Shown here: in pieces, positions 1 to 8,019 of the stretch
Layout: the number at the start of each line of letters is the position of its first letter
How positions within the stretch are numbered: position 1 is the first letter of the stretch
NCBI GenBank assembly: GCA_032059445.1
Contig: DAMCAP010000005.1
Coordinates: 1 to 64,000, forward strand
Reading direction: 5' to 3'
From: DAMCAP01 sp032059445
GTDB lineage: Bacteria; Bacillota; Clostridia; Oscillospirales; Ruminococcaceae
Length of the DNA: 64,000 nucleotides
Position numbers and translations under genes: made by a program
Notes under the pieces: model-generated
Told to the model about the DNA's origin: nothing
Database searches by the model: none
What the model saw: only the letters and a program-made list of their open reading frames with translations

Positions 1-1019
1 TAGGGAGAGCTTTTTACAAGGATGCCGCTGGTAACGTTTCAGAGCTGCGTTTTGGCTCCCTCGTCGCTTACCAGAAATACGCATCAGCCGACCTGCTAAA
101 ACCCAAATACAGCCCCAACCACGGTCTGTACGTTGGCCACAAGATGTCTGAGAACAGGCAGCCCTACTACTCTGCCGATCTGATCAACTGGACTAGGTTT
201 ACCAACATCTATTATCAGGAGGGCGGGAGTTTTGGCGGTGGCATGGGGGAGGTATACCCGATGCTGGGCAAGCTGTTTGTAATTGGCTGGTTTAACTCGG
301 TGGCGTCCTACGGTGGTAGGGCTTATCTGTATGCTTACGATACCCCCACATCCGCCTACAATCAGGTGGCACAGGCGGGTAATGACGGCAGCATCTATCC
401 CATTATAGATAAGGGCGTGGGCTTCTACACCTCCTACATTGGTAATGGGGGCGCTAAGACGAGCCTAGTCAGTAGTGATGCGGTTAACTGGGCAAACGTA
501 ACCTACAGGGCGAACGGCAGAGGCGGCGCCGCCTCAGATGGCAAGATATTTGTTATCAATGGTGATATCACCCACGAGTTCCAACTTGCAGAGATTGATG
601 CTTTAACCAAAGCGGAGAAGCTCATGTACGTGGGTAGTGGGCTGCTTTATAGTGCCTATGGGCAGTTGTTCCAAGATACTTTTTGCGACGCGGCAGGATA
701 TTATTATTGGAGCACTAATGCAGGCAATGGTAGATTCCTTAAGATGCCGAAGGGCAGCTATGCAGGAGACAGGCCTATTGCAGTAGCTCAAACCAATATC
801 CCTGCCCCTGTTAAATTACTTGCCTATTCGCCGCATCTGGGTGTGTTCTTAGCGGTCGATATTAATAACAAGGTCTATGAGTGTCCAACCGATGAACTGA
901 CTAATTCATCTATATTTACGCTTGTAGATGCAAACCTTGGCACCACTATAAACTCTATTGCCGTGGGTAACAACGAGTTTATAGTCCAATCCAATCTTGG
1001 GATATTCGTGTTAAAGTAA
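1..1019 (+). CDS. Phage tail fibre / receptor-binding protein, 5' truncated by window edge
   Basis: The reading frame is open from base 3, upstream of the first Met at 144, so the visible 339 codons are the C-terminal part of a longer protein. The sequence is rich in Gly, Tyr, Asn and short beta-prone segments, as in beta-propeller-like distal tail proteins, and has no transmembrane segment. It is followed directly by small tail-associated genes and then the lysis module, the usual order in Firmicutes siphophage-like prophages, which supports a host-recognition role at the tail tip. I do not recognise a specific family. Function is inferred mainly from position. Confidence 0.6.
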   Translation, partial: GRAFYKDAAGNVSELRFGSLVAYQKYASADLLKPKYSPNHGLYVGHKMSENRQPYYSADLINWTRFTNIYYQEGGSFGGGMGEVYPMLGKLFVIGWFNSVASYGGRAYLYAYDTPTSAYNQVAQAGNDGSIYPIIDKGVGFYTSYIGNGGAKTSLVSSDAVNWANVTYRANGRGGAASDGKIFVINGDITHEFQLAEIDALTKAEKLMYVGSGLLYSAYGQLFQDTFCDAAGYYYWSTNAGNGRFLKMPKGSYAGDRPIAVAQTNIPAPVKLLAYSPHLGVFLAVDINNKVYECPTDELTNSSIFTLVDANLGTTINSIAVGNNEFIVQSNLGIFVLK

Positions 1020-1029
1020 GGAGGGTTTT

Positions 1030-1344
1030 ATGTATATCATTGCAGGAACAAAAACTGAGGATGGGCTACTGCTCAAAGATTTTAATTACATGGCCGCCCA
1101 CACTGAGGGAAATATGGAGAACGTACATACGGACCATGTGCTAATGGAGGAGCTGCCGCCAGAGTATCCAGGCGAGGTTGACATCAACTATATGTATCCG
1201 CCCTACATCAACCTGACTACCATGGCATATGACTGGGAGGCTGTGCGTAAGCCCTACACCCTAGAGGAGCGTATGGCTGCACTAGAGAGTATGACGGCTG
1301 ATCTGATGATTGATAAACTGGTAGCAGAGGGGGTAATCATATGA
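1030..1344 (+). CDS. Small phage tail-associated protein (XkdW-like position)
   Basis: 104 residues, with a good ribosome binding site (AAGGAGGG) 5-6 bases before the ATG. The C-terminal third is acidic and helical (LEERMAALESMTADL), as in small proteins that follow tail fibres in PBSX-like phages. The stop overlaps the start of the next small gene (ATGA), indicating translational coupling. No family is recognised with certainty; function is inferred from gene order between tail fibre and lysis genes. Confidence 0.6.
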   Translation: MYIIAGTKTEDGLLLKDFNYMAAHTEGNMENVHTDHVLMEELPPEYPGEVDINYMYPPYINLTTMAYDWEAVRKPYTLEERMAALESMTADLMIDKLVAEGVII

Positions 1345-1454
1345 CAGTGGTTGACAAGCTGGTGTATCTGATCCGCATCGGGGCGATTACCATTGACAGG
1401 GTGGCCCCTCAGTACCGGGCAGAGGTTGAATCAAAACTGGAACAAAATACATAA
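1341..1454 (+). CDS. XkdX-like phage mini-protein, 37 residues
   Basis: This short frame starts on an ATGA overlap with the previous gene and ends with TAA just before a terminator hairpin. Its product (MTVVDKLVYLIRIGAITIDR then VAPQY) has the size and layout of XkdX-type proteins, which carry a short hydrophobic helix followed by an 'xGxIT' segment and lie between tail fibre and holin genes. Family assignment rests on size, position and the GAIT-like motif only. Confidence 0.55.
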   Translation: MTVVDKLVYLIRIGAITIDRVAPQYRAEVESKLEQNT

Positions 1455-1457
1455 CAA

Positions 1458-1490
1458 AAGGCAGCCCAGCGTGGCTGCCTTCATTATTTA
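1458..1490 (+). terminator. Rho-independent terminator after tail genes
   Basis: The stem AGGCAGCC / GGCTGCCT (1459-1466 with 1473-1480) is followed by a T-rich tract. It separates the tail genes from the lysis module. Confidence 0.65.
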
Positions 1491-1508
1491 ACATCGAGGG
1501 GGAATGGT

Positions 1509-1799
1509 ATGGACGTGAATGTATTATCGGTAATTAGTATGCTTTTGGGCATGGTGTTTGGTTACGCTGCCTTTGTCCGTAGCAAGCGTAAGGAGGATAG
1601 CGAGGGCGGCAAACTAAGCGGTACCCTGCTCACCGAGATCGGATATATACGATCTGGTGTAGATGATATCAAGCGCAAGCAGGAGAAACAGGATCAGCAG
1701 CACATTGAGGTTATCACTCGTTTGACTGCTGTGGAAGCATCGGCGTCACAAGCACATAAGCGAATCGACACATATGATAAAGAAAGAAGAGGGAATTAA
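1509..1799 (+). CDS. XhlA-like phage membrane-associated protein
   Basis: 96 residues. It has an N-terminal hydrophobic helix (about residues 6-24), a basic stop-transfer segment (RSKRK), then a long charged coiled-coil region with heptad-like spacing. This resembles hemolysin XhlA-family proteins, which sit before holin and endolysin genes in PBSX-like prophages, although XhlA usually has its membrane helix at the C-terminus. A GAGGGG ribosome binding site precedes the ATG. The exact family is uncertain. Confidence 0.55.
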   Translation: MDVNVLSVISMLLGMVFGYAAFVRSKRKEDSEGGKLSGTLLTEIGYIRSGVDDIKRKQEKQDQQHIEVITRLTAVEASASQAHKRIDTYDKERRGN

Positions 1800-1800
1800 T

Positions 1801-2122
1801 ATGGACATGACTACATATATCAGCCCCGAGCTGATGGTACTGGTACCGGTGATCTACCTGATCGGCATGGCTCTAAAGCGCAGCACCGTAAGGGATAACC
1901 TTATCCCTGCACTGCTGGGGCTGGCTGGGGTGTTTCTGGCTGGGCTATGGATTTTTGCTACCACTCCCATAGCCGACGGTCAATCGGCTGCAAACGCCCT
2001 TTTTGGGGCTGTNNNNNNNNNNNNNNNNNNNNNNNNNNNNNNNNNNNNNNNAGGGCATTATTGTGGCGGGGGTTGCAGTGTATGGCAACCAGATTGTAAA
2101 GCAGATGGGTAAGGGGGAGTAA
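1801..2122 (+). CDS. Phage holin, interrupted by an assembly gap
   Basis: The start at 1801 is preferred over the in-frame ATG at 1774 because an AGAAGAGGG ribosome binding site lies just upstream of it. The product begins MDMTTYISPELMVLVPVIYL and has two or three hydrophobic helices, resembling the phage_holin_5_2 (Hol44-like) family, small inner-membrane proteins that let endolysin reach the wall. A 39-N gap (2013-2051) lies near the end. After it the holin-like reading (GIIVAGVAVYGNQIVKQMG, stop at 2120) is in a different frame, so the true gap length is not 39. A 5-base gap would give the family-typical 'TQGI' join; that is inference. Confidence 0.7.
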
Positions 2123-2125
2123 GCT

Positions 2126-2788
2126 ATGGCAAAGGAACAAAGACTGATACTACCGCTGAATAAGTGCAAGGTTACGACGAACTACCTCAACAAGACCTAC
2201 AAGGCCGCTTACGACTACGATCATTACGGCAATGACTATGCAGATGGCAGGGAGATCATCGCAAGCGGCGAGGGTACTGTCCTCATCACCGGCTACGATA
2301 ACCGACTGGGCAACATCATCATCGCTCGTTACAACGACTGTGAGCTGTCAGATGGCACCATCAAGGATCTGATCCTGCGATACTGCCACCTTGAGAGCAT
2401 CAGAGTAAAGGCAGGTGACAAACTGGTGCAGGGGCAGCTCATGGGCATAACAGGGCAGACCCCCAATGGCAAGATCAATGGCATCCACCTGCACATCGAG
2501 GTGGATACAGACACCAAGGCACCGACCTATACCCCTACCATCTCCTCTCACAGCAACATCCTGCGGGCAGGGTACAGAGGGGACAAAGACACTACCCTGC
2601 CGCCCTCTATGGTGTTCTGGTTGGGCAAGGGTCAGCAGATCTATCGAGCACTGCCGCTGGATAGCTGGACAAGCGAGGCGGATATCAAACTGCCGACGTT
2701 CGAGGATGTGGATACTACGGACTGGAAGGGGAAGTTTGAGGCGGTCATATCAGACCTGCAAGCGCTAGCAGAGAAGCACAAAGTTTAA
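2126..2788 (+). CDS. M23-family peptidase, prophage endolysin
   Basis: 220 residues. The N-terminal two thirds form an M23 (LytM/lysostaphin-type) zinc metallopeptidase: HYGND with the first zinc ligand near residue 33, and the HLHIE motif at about 121-125 holding the catalytic and second-ligand histidines. The Gly-rich strand region between (GQLMGITGQ) is typical of the fold. There is no signal peptide, as expected for a holin-dependent endolysin. The last 60 residues look like a small non-catalytic extension. It starts four bases after the holin stop and ends the lysis module before a strong terminator. Confidence 0.8.
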   Translation: MAKEQRLILPLNKCKVTTNYLNKTYKAAYDYDHYGNDYADGREIIASGEGTVLITGYDNRLGNIIIARYNDCELSDGTIKDLILRYCHLESIRVKAGDKLVQGQLMGITGQTPNGKINGIHLHIEVDTDTKAPTYTPTISSHSNILRAGYRGDKDTTLPPSMVFWLGKGQQIYRALPLDSWTSEADIKLPTFEDVDTTDWKGKFEAVISDLQALAEKHKV

Positions 2789-2796
2789 TAGCATGA

Positions 2797-2850
2797 CGAT
2801 ACCCCCACTGACCTGTTTTTGATATAGGTTGGTGGGGGTATTTTTTCGTT
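2797..2850 (+). terminator. Terminator after the endolysin gene
   Basis: The inverted repeat ATACCCCCA ... TGGGGGTAT is followed by TTTTTT. Its right arm is part of a 20-base sequence repeated exactly at 3944-3963. Confidence 0.75.
2825..2844 (+). repeat. 20-bp direct repeat, copy 1
   Basis: TAGGTTGGTGGGGGTATTTT occurs identically at 3944-3963. Similarity continues more weakly for about 50 bases downstream (AGGGAAA, GTAAAG). The two copies bracket the membrane-protein gene at 2994-3851. Confidence 0.85.
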
Positions 2851-2883
2851 TAAGGGAAAAAATGCATCATGTAAAGGTTTGAT

Positions 2884-2913
2884 TTGACACTTTAGGTAGA
2901 TATATGGTAAACT
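2884..2913 (+). promoter_or_regulatory. Sigma-A-like promoter for the first cargo gene
   Basis: TTGACA, 18-base spacer, TAAACT, about 80 bases before the ATG at 2994. It follows the endolysin terminator, so the cargo gene seems transcribed independently of the phage late genes. Confidence 0.5.
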
Positions 2914-2993
2914 TAAGCGGAATTCATGTTAAAGCAAAAGTCTAGTGTAACAAGGAGCTAATATATATATTCTGATATTGTAAGAGAGTTATT

Positions 2994-3851
2994 ATGAAAA
3001 AAACATATCTCAAAATAAGAAACGTAATAATGAAATTTATAGCGCAAGTTAAAAAAAGTGTTACGAATAATTTGATAAATATGAATATCGGCGATAAAAT
3101 CAATATCGGCGATAAAATCAATATTACCATTGCATTTTTAACACTTCTTTCAGTAATTTCTGTATTCATTAGTTTAAGACAAGAAAAAGTTGCACGCGAT
3201 AATACTTATCGACCTATTCTAGTATTTGATAGTATTAAAATAACGACATCTTGGGACGAAAATTCTAATCCAGACTACTTAAAAATAGCGCCCATAGAAG
3301 AATCATACCCTACTTATAATAAAGAAAATGATATTTATAGTACAAGATTCACAATTCAAAGTGGATACCAATTTTTTTCGGGTAATTTGATAAATATTGG
3401 TGTTGGCACTGCTAGAAATATAAAACTTGAATGGGACAGTACTAATACTTATAGGTTAAACTCATATCTTATCAAACTAAATGATAAGTATAATGATTTC
3501 TGTTTAATTGGAGAACAGAGTGTGGTGGTGAATTTCGGGAATAACTTCATTCAATCTAACATTGAACGTCCAACTGTATTTAGCTTCGCTACTGCTGATG
3601 TGGACAGAAATAATTATTTTTCATTTCCTATGCACTATTCAATATTAATGAATGAAATTATTAAACTTCAAGATAGCACCAGCACCACCCAAAACCCACC
3701 GCTACTCATTGCGACAGTATCGTATGAAGATATACAAGGAATTCAGTATTCGCAAAAGCATGCATTATATCCGACTTCAATTTTTAAATCAATAAGAACC
3801 GATGGTAGCATAGAGTGTTCCTACATTTTGACATCTGTAGAACTAAACTAA
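2994..3851 (+). CDS. Single-pass membrane protein of unknown function (prophage cargo)
   Basis: 285 residues. A basic N-terminus (about 1-40) precedes one hydrophobic helix (about 41-61) and a soluble C-terminal domain rich in aromatic and beta-strand segments. The N-terminus holds a perfect tandem duplication, NIGDKINIGDKI, encoded by two adjacent identical 18-base units. Base composition is clearly more AT-rich than the phage genes to its left, suggesting separate acquisition. It has its own promoter and terminator, and the flanking terminators share a 20-bp direct repeat. Single-helix proteins of similar layout are common as hypothetical genes in Firmicutes accessory regions. I assign no function. 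Confidence 0.65.
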   Translation: MKKTYLKIRNVIMKFIAQVKKSVTNNLINMNIGDKINIGDKINITIAFLTLLSVISVFISLRQEKVARDNTYRPILVFDSIKITTSWDENSNPDYLKIAPIEESYPTYNKENDIYSTRFTIQSGYQFFSGNLINIGVGTARNIKLEWDSTNTYRLNSYLIKLNDKYNDFCLIGEQSVVVNFGNNFIQSNIERPTVFSFATADVDRNNYFSFPMHYSILMNEIIKLQDSTSTTQNPPLLIATVSYEDIQGIQYSQKHALYPTSIFKSIRTDGSIECSYILTSVELN

Positions 3852-3913
3852 ATCAAATGCTACTCGCGCCAAACTACTATGGCTTATAATTTGTATTACA
3901 CTCAGCTTCATAA

Positions 3914-3968
3914 ATGCCCCTACTAATCTATAGCGTAATGCTGTAGGTTGGTGGGGGTATTTTCTTTT
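3914..3968 (+). terminator. Terminator after the membrane-protein gene
   Basis: The long hairpin CCCCTACTAATCTATAG / CTGTAGGTTGGTGGGGG pairs along its length with several G-U pairs and is followed by TATTTTCTTTT. Its right arm contains the second copy of the 20-bp repeat. Confidence 0.75.
3944..3963 (+). repeat. 20-bp direct repeat, copy 2
   Basis: Identical to 2825-2844 (TAGGTTGGTGGGGGTATTTT). In both places it forms the right arm of a terminator. Confidence 0.85.
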
Positions 3969-4131
3969 GTAGGGAAATATGTCGTAAAGAGGTTTATTTT
4001 AACAATTATATGTGATAGACTAAGCTTATATATGAAAAAAGAACTATTTATTTTTATGCTGCGATTATTGCAATAATGTTTAGCTTGCGCCTCTTTTGGG
4101 CGGCTATTTGATCTAAAACGGGGGTAACGGT

Positions 4132-7100
4132 GTGGTGTCAATTATCAAGAAGATGAGGTTCTGGGTTAGCTCTAATATTAAGAATGCGACTGTGTGGTTG
4201 CGTATTAAATCCAAGCAAGCGGTGTCAATTATTAAAAAGAAGTGGATTCGGTTTTGCTATATTAAAAATACCGTACGGTTGTATATTGAGCATAATCAAA
4301 ATAGAGCTAAAACAGAATATACGGACTTAGCACCCATTAATAAAATCGGTAATGGAGCGGAATATCTTAACGCTTTGCACTGGGCTTTAAACAATAAAAA
4401 AATTAAGAATATTGCTCTTGCTGGTCCTTATGGCTCAGGAAAAAGTAGCATTATTGAGACCTACTTGAATTCTCACAAAACCGTCCGAAAAAAGGCTCTG
4501 CGTATATCCATGGCTACTTTTGTCGCAAATGTAGTTGAGCAAAAGGGGGAATTTAAAAAAATAGGTGTAACACCAAATGAAATTGAACTTGGAATTCTTA
4601 AACAACTTTTTTATAAGGTAGATTATAAAAAAATCCCCCAAAGTAGATACAGAAAGATTCATAAAATTAGTTTTTGGGACATCTTTGCGTGTTTGCTTGG
4701 ACTAAGTGGCGTAATATCTATAATAGTGTACGTTTTCTTTACTGAGACTTTTAATAGTATTATTGAAAAAGTTATAAAAGCTGGCTCTCCAATCGCATCA
4801 CTTAGTAAACTGTCTTATATATCACCTGCTGTAATTTCTCTAATATTGTTTGGCATTTTAGTTTTAGGAGTACTTGCCGTTCTTTCTTTTATGTATCGTT
4901 CGATTGCATCTCGTTTTAAAGTAAAAGAAATAAAGTTGCCAGCCGATACAACTGTAACAAATGGTGAAGAAACCAATGAAACAATTTTCAATAAATACAT
5001 GGATGAGATTGTATATTTCTTTGAAGAAACAAAATATCAGTTTGTTTTCTTTGAGGACTTAGACCGTTTAGACCATTCTTCGGTATTTGTTCATCTTCGT
5101 GAATTGAACACACTGCTGAATAATTGTGATGTGATAAAAAAACCAATAGTTTTTGTTTATGCGATAAAAGACGATATTTTCTTAGATACAGATAGAACCA
5201 AATTCTTTGAGTTTATTATTCCTGTGATACCAATTATAAACTCCACAAACTCAGGTGAAATTCTTTTAGAGAAACTCGAGAACTCAAAGAGAATTGGAAT
5301 AGAACATAAAATTTCACAGGGCTTTGTGCTAGATGTTTCTCCCTACATTTCTGATATGAGAGTTCTTCTAAATACTTATAATGAATTTATTGTTTATAAG
5401 AAAACACTGCGAGAAGAGCAGGACTTAAAACTTTTGGACGAACCAATGATGGCTCTGATAATATTTAAAAACCTGTATCCTTGTGACTTTGCTGAGATTC
5501 AGATGGAACAAGGGATTATTAAACAAGCATTCTTTGACAAACAAAAGTATTTAAATTCAAAACAATCTACTATTCAAGGTGAAATAGATGAATTAAGTAG
5601 ATTACTAACTCAACTCCCATCAGAAACACTTAAGAATATAAAAGAACTGAAAAGCACTTTCTTGTGTGAGATAACCAGTTGGCGAGGCTATGCTTATGAA
5701 ATGAATTCTTATGGGCACTTCAGTACTCGTGCAAGTCAATTCATGCAAGACGATTTTAGCATATCACAATGGAAAAATATTCAACAATGTTCTGGATCCT
5801 TTCGCACTTGGGATGGAAATAGCGGCAACTCTTTTTCTTGCGAACAATTTTCAGAGATATGCTCAACATATTTAGATAGAGAAAAAATGATTCGAATAAT
5901 AGAAAAAAATCAAATTGCTGAAATTCAGAAGAAAATTGAAAATTATAAGGAGAAGTTGCACGATATTTCTGGTTGGTCCCTCAAACAACTTATTGAGCAA
6001 TTTGGATTTGAAGAAATTTTGTCGTATGAAGTAAAACAAAACAAGCTTTTGGTATTTTTGCTCCGAAGGGGTTATATTGATGAAAAATATGCTAACTACA
6101 TCAATTATTTCAAGGGTAATACAGTTACTAAGGGTGATATGAACTTCATTCTTTCTGTAAAAAACATGGAGCCGCAGCCTTTCGCTTATCCCCTCATTAA
6201 AACTCCTATGGTTATTCAAAGGTTGCAGGAATATGAGTTCAAGCTAAAACCAATTTACAACTTTGATCTTTTGGAATGTTTGCTTTCTTCAGACAGCTCA
6301 TTTGAAAAGCTAAATACTTTCATCTCACAAGTGGTTGATGAAGAAGAGCTTAGTTGGAATTTTATAGACGATTTCATTGATAAGACTACGTATCGAAATC
6401 AAAGTCGTTTTATTAAACTTCTTGCATCTGCTTGGCCCAATATGTGGGATTATATCACGCAAAATGTAGTGTTAACTTACGAGCGAAAAATATATTATCT
6501 TGAACTACTGATTTTAAACAATGATATCGAAGTTTTAATTGCAATGAATAGTAATAATAAATTGAGCGATTTCTTTGAGAACAACGAAGATATTCTTGAG
6601 AAATTGAATTCTATCGAAAGCTGCAGAATTATTGGTTTAATTAAGGCTATCCAATTAAAGTTTAGTAATGTGTCGATAGAAAATGTGCAAACAGATGTTT
6701 TAGACTACATATTTGACAACAATTGCTACGAACTTAATAAACTAATGATTCAACATGTTGTGAAGTACAAAAACGAAGACCTTGTCCCTTATTTAGATTC
6801 TAGACATTATACAACAATAATTAAGCTCGATTATGCTCAACTAATTGACTATGTCAGAGAAAACCTTACACACTATTTAGAAACAATTGTACTAACAGGG
6901 GAGCTGGCCAACGATGAAGAGGAGCAAATTTTTGATTTGTTAGAGCGTAGTATTGATGATCAAGCGTTATGCAATAAAATTATTAAGCATGAAAATTTCT
7001 GCATTGACGATATTACGCGCTGCTGTAAAGCATTGCTTGCTGAGAACAAGTCTGCCGTTAAAGTCATTTGGGATTTGCTTTTAGAAAACGAAAAGATTCT

Positions 7101-7938
7101 TCCAGTATGGAAAAATGTAAGTGGTTACTGGTCAGAATTCGAGCTTTCTCAGTACTTAATAGATTATATCGAAAAACACGTTGATGATTTAGTGCATGCT
7201 GATAGCCATTGTATCAAGGATGATTTTATTCGAAAATTCATCCAGGCCAATGTTGCATCGGAAGTATTTGCAGTTCTACTACCATATATTCGAATGAATA
7301 ATTTTGATATCGCGCTAAATACTCTGGACGTCGAAAAATTAATAGTTATGATAAATTGTCAATATTTCAACTTTACAATTGAATATTATGAAGAAATCAG
7401 TCGTTCTTTTCCAGACTTGCGCGTGGAGTTTATATTAAAAAATCAAACTGAATATATTGACGTTATAAATGATATTCAGCTTGACTCAAGCCTCATGGAA
7501 GGTCTTCTATTTAGTGACCGACTCAATAATCAGACAGCGCAAATGCTTATTGACAATTTTGGTGCTCGATATATGACCGTTAGAATTGCAACAAATCTAA
7601 GTGTATTGGGACTTGAGGTGGATTTGGAAATCTTCAAAGCAGCTTGGGGATGCCTTGGTGAATCAGACAAGCAAAAATTGATGTTGAATAACCTTAGCCT
7701 ATTGGATGCAGACTCCCTGTATTCTTGCTTTACAGACTTAGGAATAAACTATTCTGATTTCTTAGATAGAAGTAAACAACGTACCGTTGAGCTTCTTGAC
7801 ACATTAGAGAATAGAAAATTAGCCGAGCGTCTACTAGAAGTTAAATACATTACAAGTTATAAACCTAATGTAAAGAAAACGGTTGAAGCAAATAGAGTTA
7901 CTGCGGTTATTACATGTAGAATCAAAGCAATTAGATAG
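4132..7938 (+). CDS. YobI/KAP-type P-loop ATPase, 1268 residues (candidate defence protein)
   Basis: The start is a GTG. After a basic N-terminus comes a P-loop domain: Walker A GPYGSGKSS at about residues 98-106 and Walker B FVFFEDLDRLD at about 303-313. Two hydrophobic helices (about 182-203 and 228-253) lie between these motifs. This arrangement defines KAP-type membrane NTPases and matches the YobI-like P-loop family of Bacillus. The remaining 800 residues are helical, without recognisable catalytic motifs, and could be a sensor or scaffold. The N-terminus repeats 'VSIIKK' (residues 2-7 and about 31-36). It is AT-rich like its neighbours and lies 81 bases upstream of an Mrr-type nuclease gene. 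Role in defence is inferred from size, architecture, prophage-cargo position and partner; no function has been shown. Confidence 0.75.
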   Translation: MVSIIKKMRFWVSSNIKNATVWLRIKSKQAVSIIKKKWIRFCYIKNTVRLYIEHNQNRAKTEYTDLAPINKIGNGAEYLNALHWALNNKKIKNIALAGPYGSGKSSIIETYLNSHKTVRKKALRISMATFVANVVEQKGEFKKIGVTPNEIELGILKQLFYKVDYKKIPQSRYRKIHKISFWDIFACLLGLSGVISIIVYVFFTETFNSIIEKVIKAGSPIASLSKLSYISPAVISLILFGILVLGVLAVLSFMYRSIASRFKVKEIKLPADTTVTNGEETNETIFNKYMDEIVYFFEETKYQFVFFEDLDRLDHSSVFVHLRELNTLLNNCDVIKKPIVFVYAIKDDIFLDTDRTKFFEFIIPVIPIINSTNSGEILLEKLENSKRIGIEHKISQGFVLDVSPYISDMRVLLNTYNEFIVYKKTLREEQDLKLLDEPMMALIIFKNLYPCDFAEIQMEQGIIKQAFFDKQKYLNSKQSTIQGEIDELSRLLTQLPSETLKNIKELKSTFLCEITSWRGYAYEMNSYGHFSTRASQFMQDDFSISQWKNIQQCSGSFRTWDGNSGNSFSCEQFSEICSTYLDREKMIRIIEKNQIAEIQKKIENYKEKLHDISGWSLKQLIEQFGFEEILSYEVKQNKLLVFLLRRGYIDEKYANYINYFKGNTVTKGDMNFILSVKNMEPQPFAYPLIKTPMVIQRLQEYEFKLKPIYNFDLLECLLSSDSSFEKLNTFISQVVDEEELSWNFIDDFIDKTTYRNQSRFIKLLASAWPNMWDYITQNVVLTYERKIYYLELLILNNDIEVLIAMNSNNKLSDFFENNEDILEKLNSIESCRIIGLIKAIQLKFSNVSIENVQTDVLDYIFDNNCYELNKLMIQHVVKYKNEDLVPYLDSRHYTTIIKLDYAQLIDYVRENLTHYLETIVLTGELANDEEEQIFDLLERSIDDQALCNKIIKHENFCIDDITRCCKALLAENKSAVKVIWDLLLENEKILPVWKNVSGYWSEFELSQYLIDYIEKHVDDLVHADSHCIKDDFIRKFIQANVASEVFAVLLPYIRMNNFDIALNTLDVEKLIVMINCQYFNFTIEYYEEISRSFPDLRVEFILKNQTEYIDVINDIQLDSSLMEGLLFSDRLNNQTAQMLIDNFGARYMTVRIATNLSVLGLEVDLEIFKAAWGCLGESDKQKLMLNNLSLLDADSLYSCFTDLGINYSDFLDRSKQRTVELLDTLENRKLAERLLEVKYITSYKPNVKKTVEANRVTAVITCRIKAIR

Positions 7939-8019
7939 GAATTTTTATTTTTATGATTATCTTGCTACAAGAAATCAATAAAAAAGCAAAGTTAATTTTT
8001 TGTGAAAGGACAGCGGATT

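Noticed and set aside
1774..1800. Upstream ATG of the holin as the start
   Set aside because: It overlaps the previous gene, and the ribosome binding site fits the ATG at 1801.
3066..3126. Repeat pair as a CRISPR
   Set aside because: Two adjacent units without spacers, inside a coding frame. No CRISPR array or cas gene was seen in the window.
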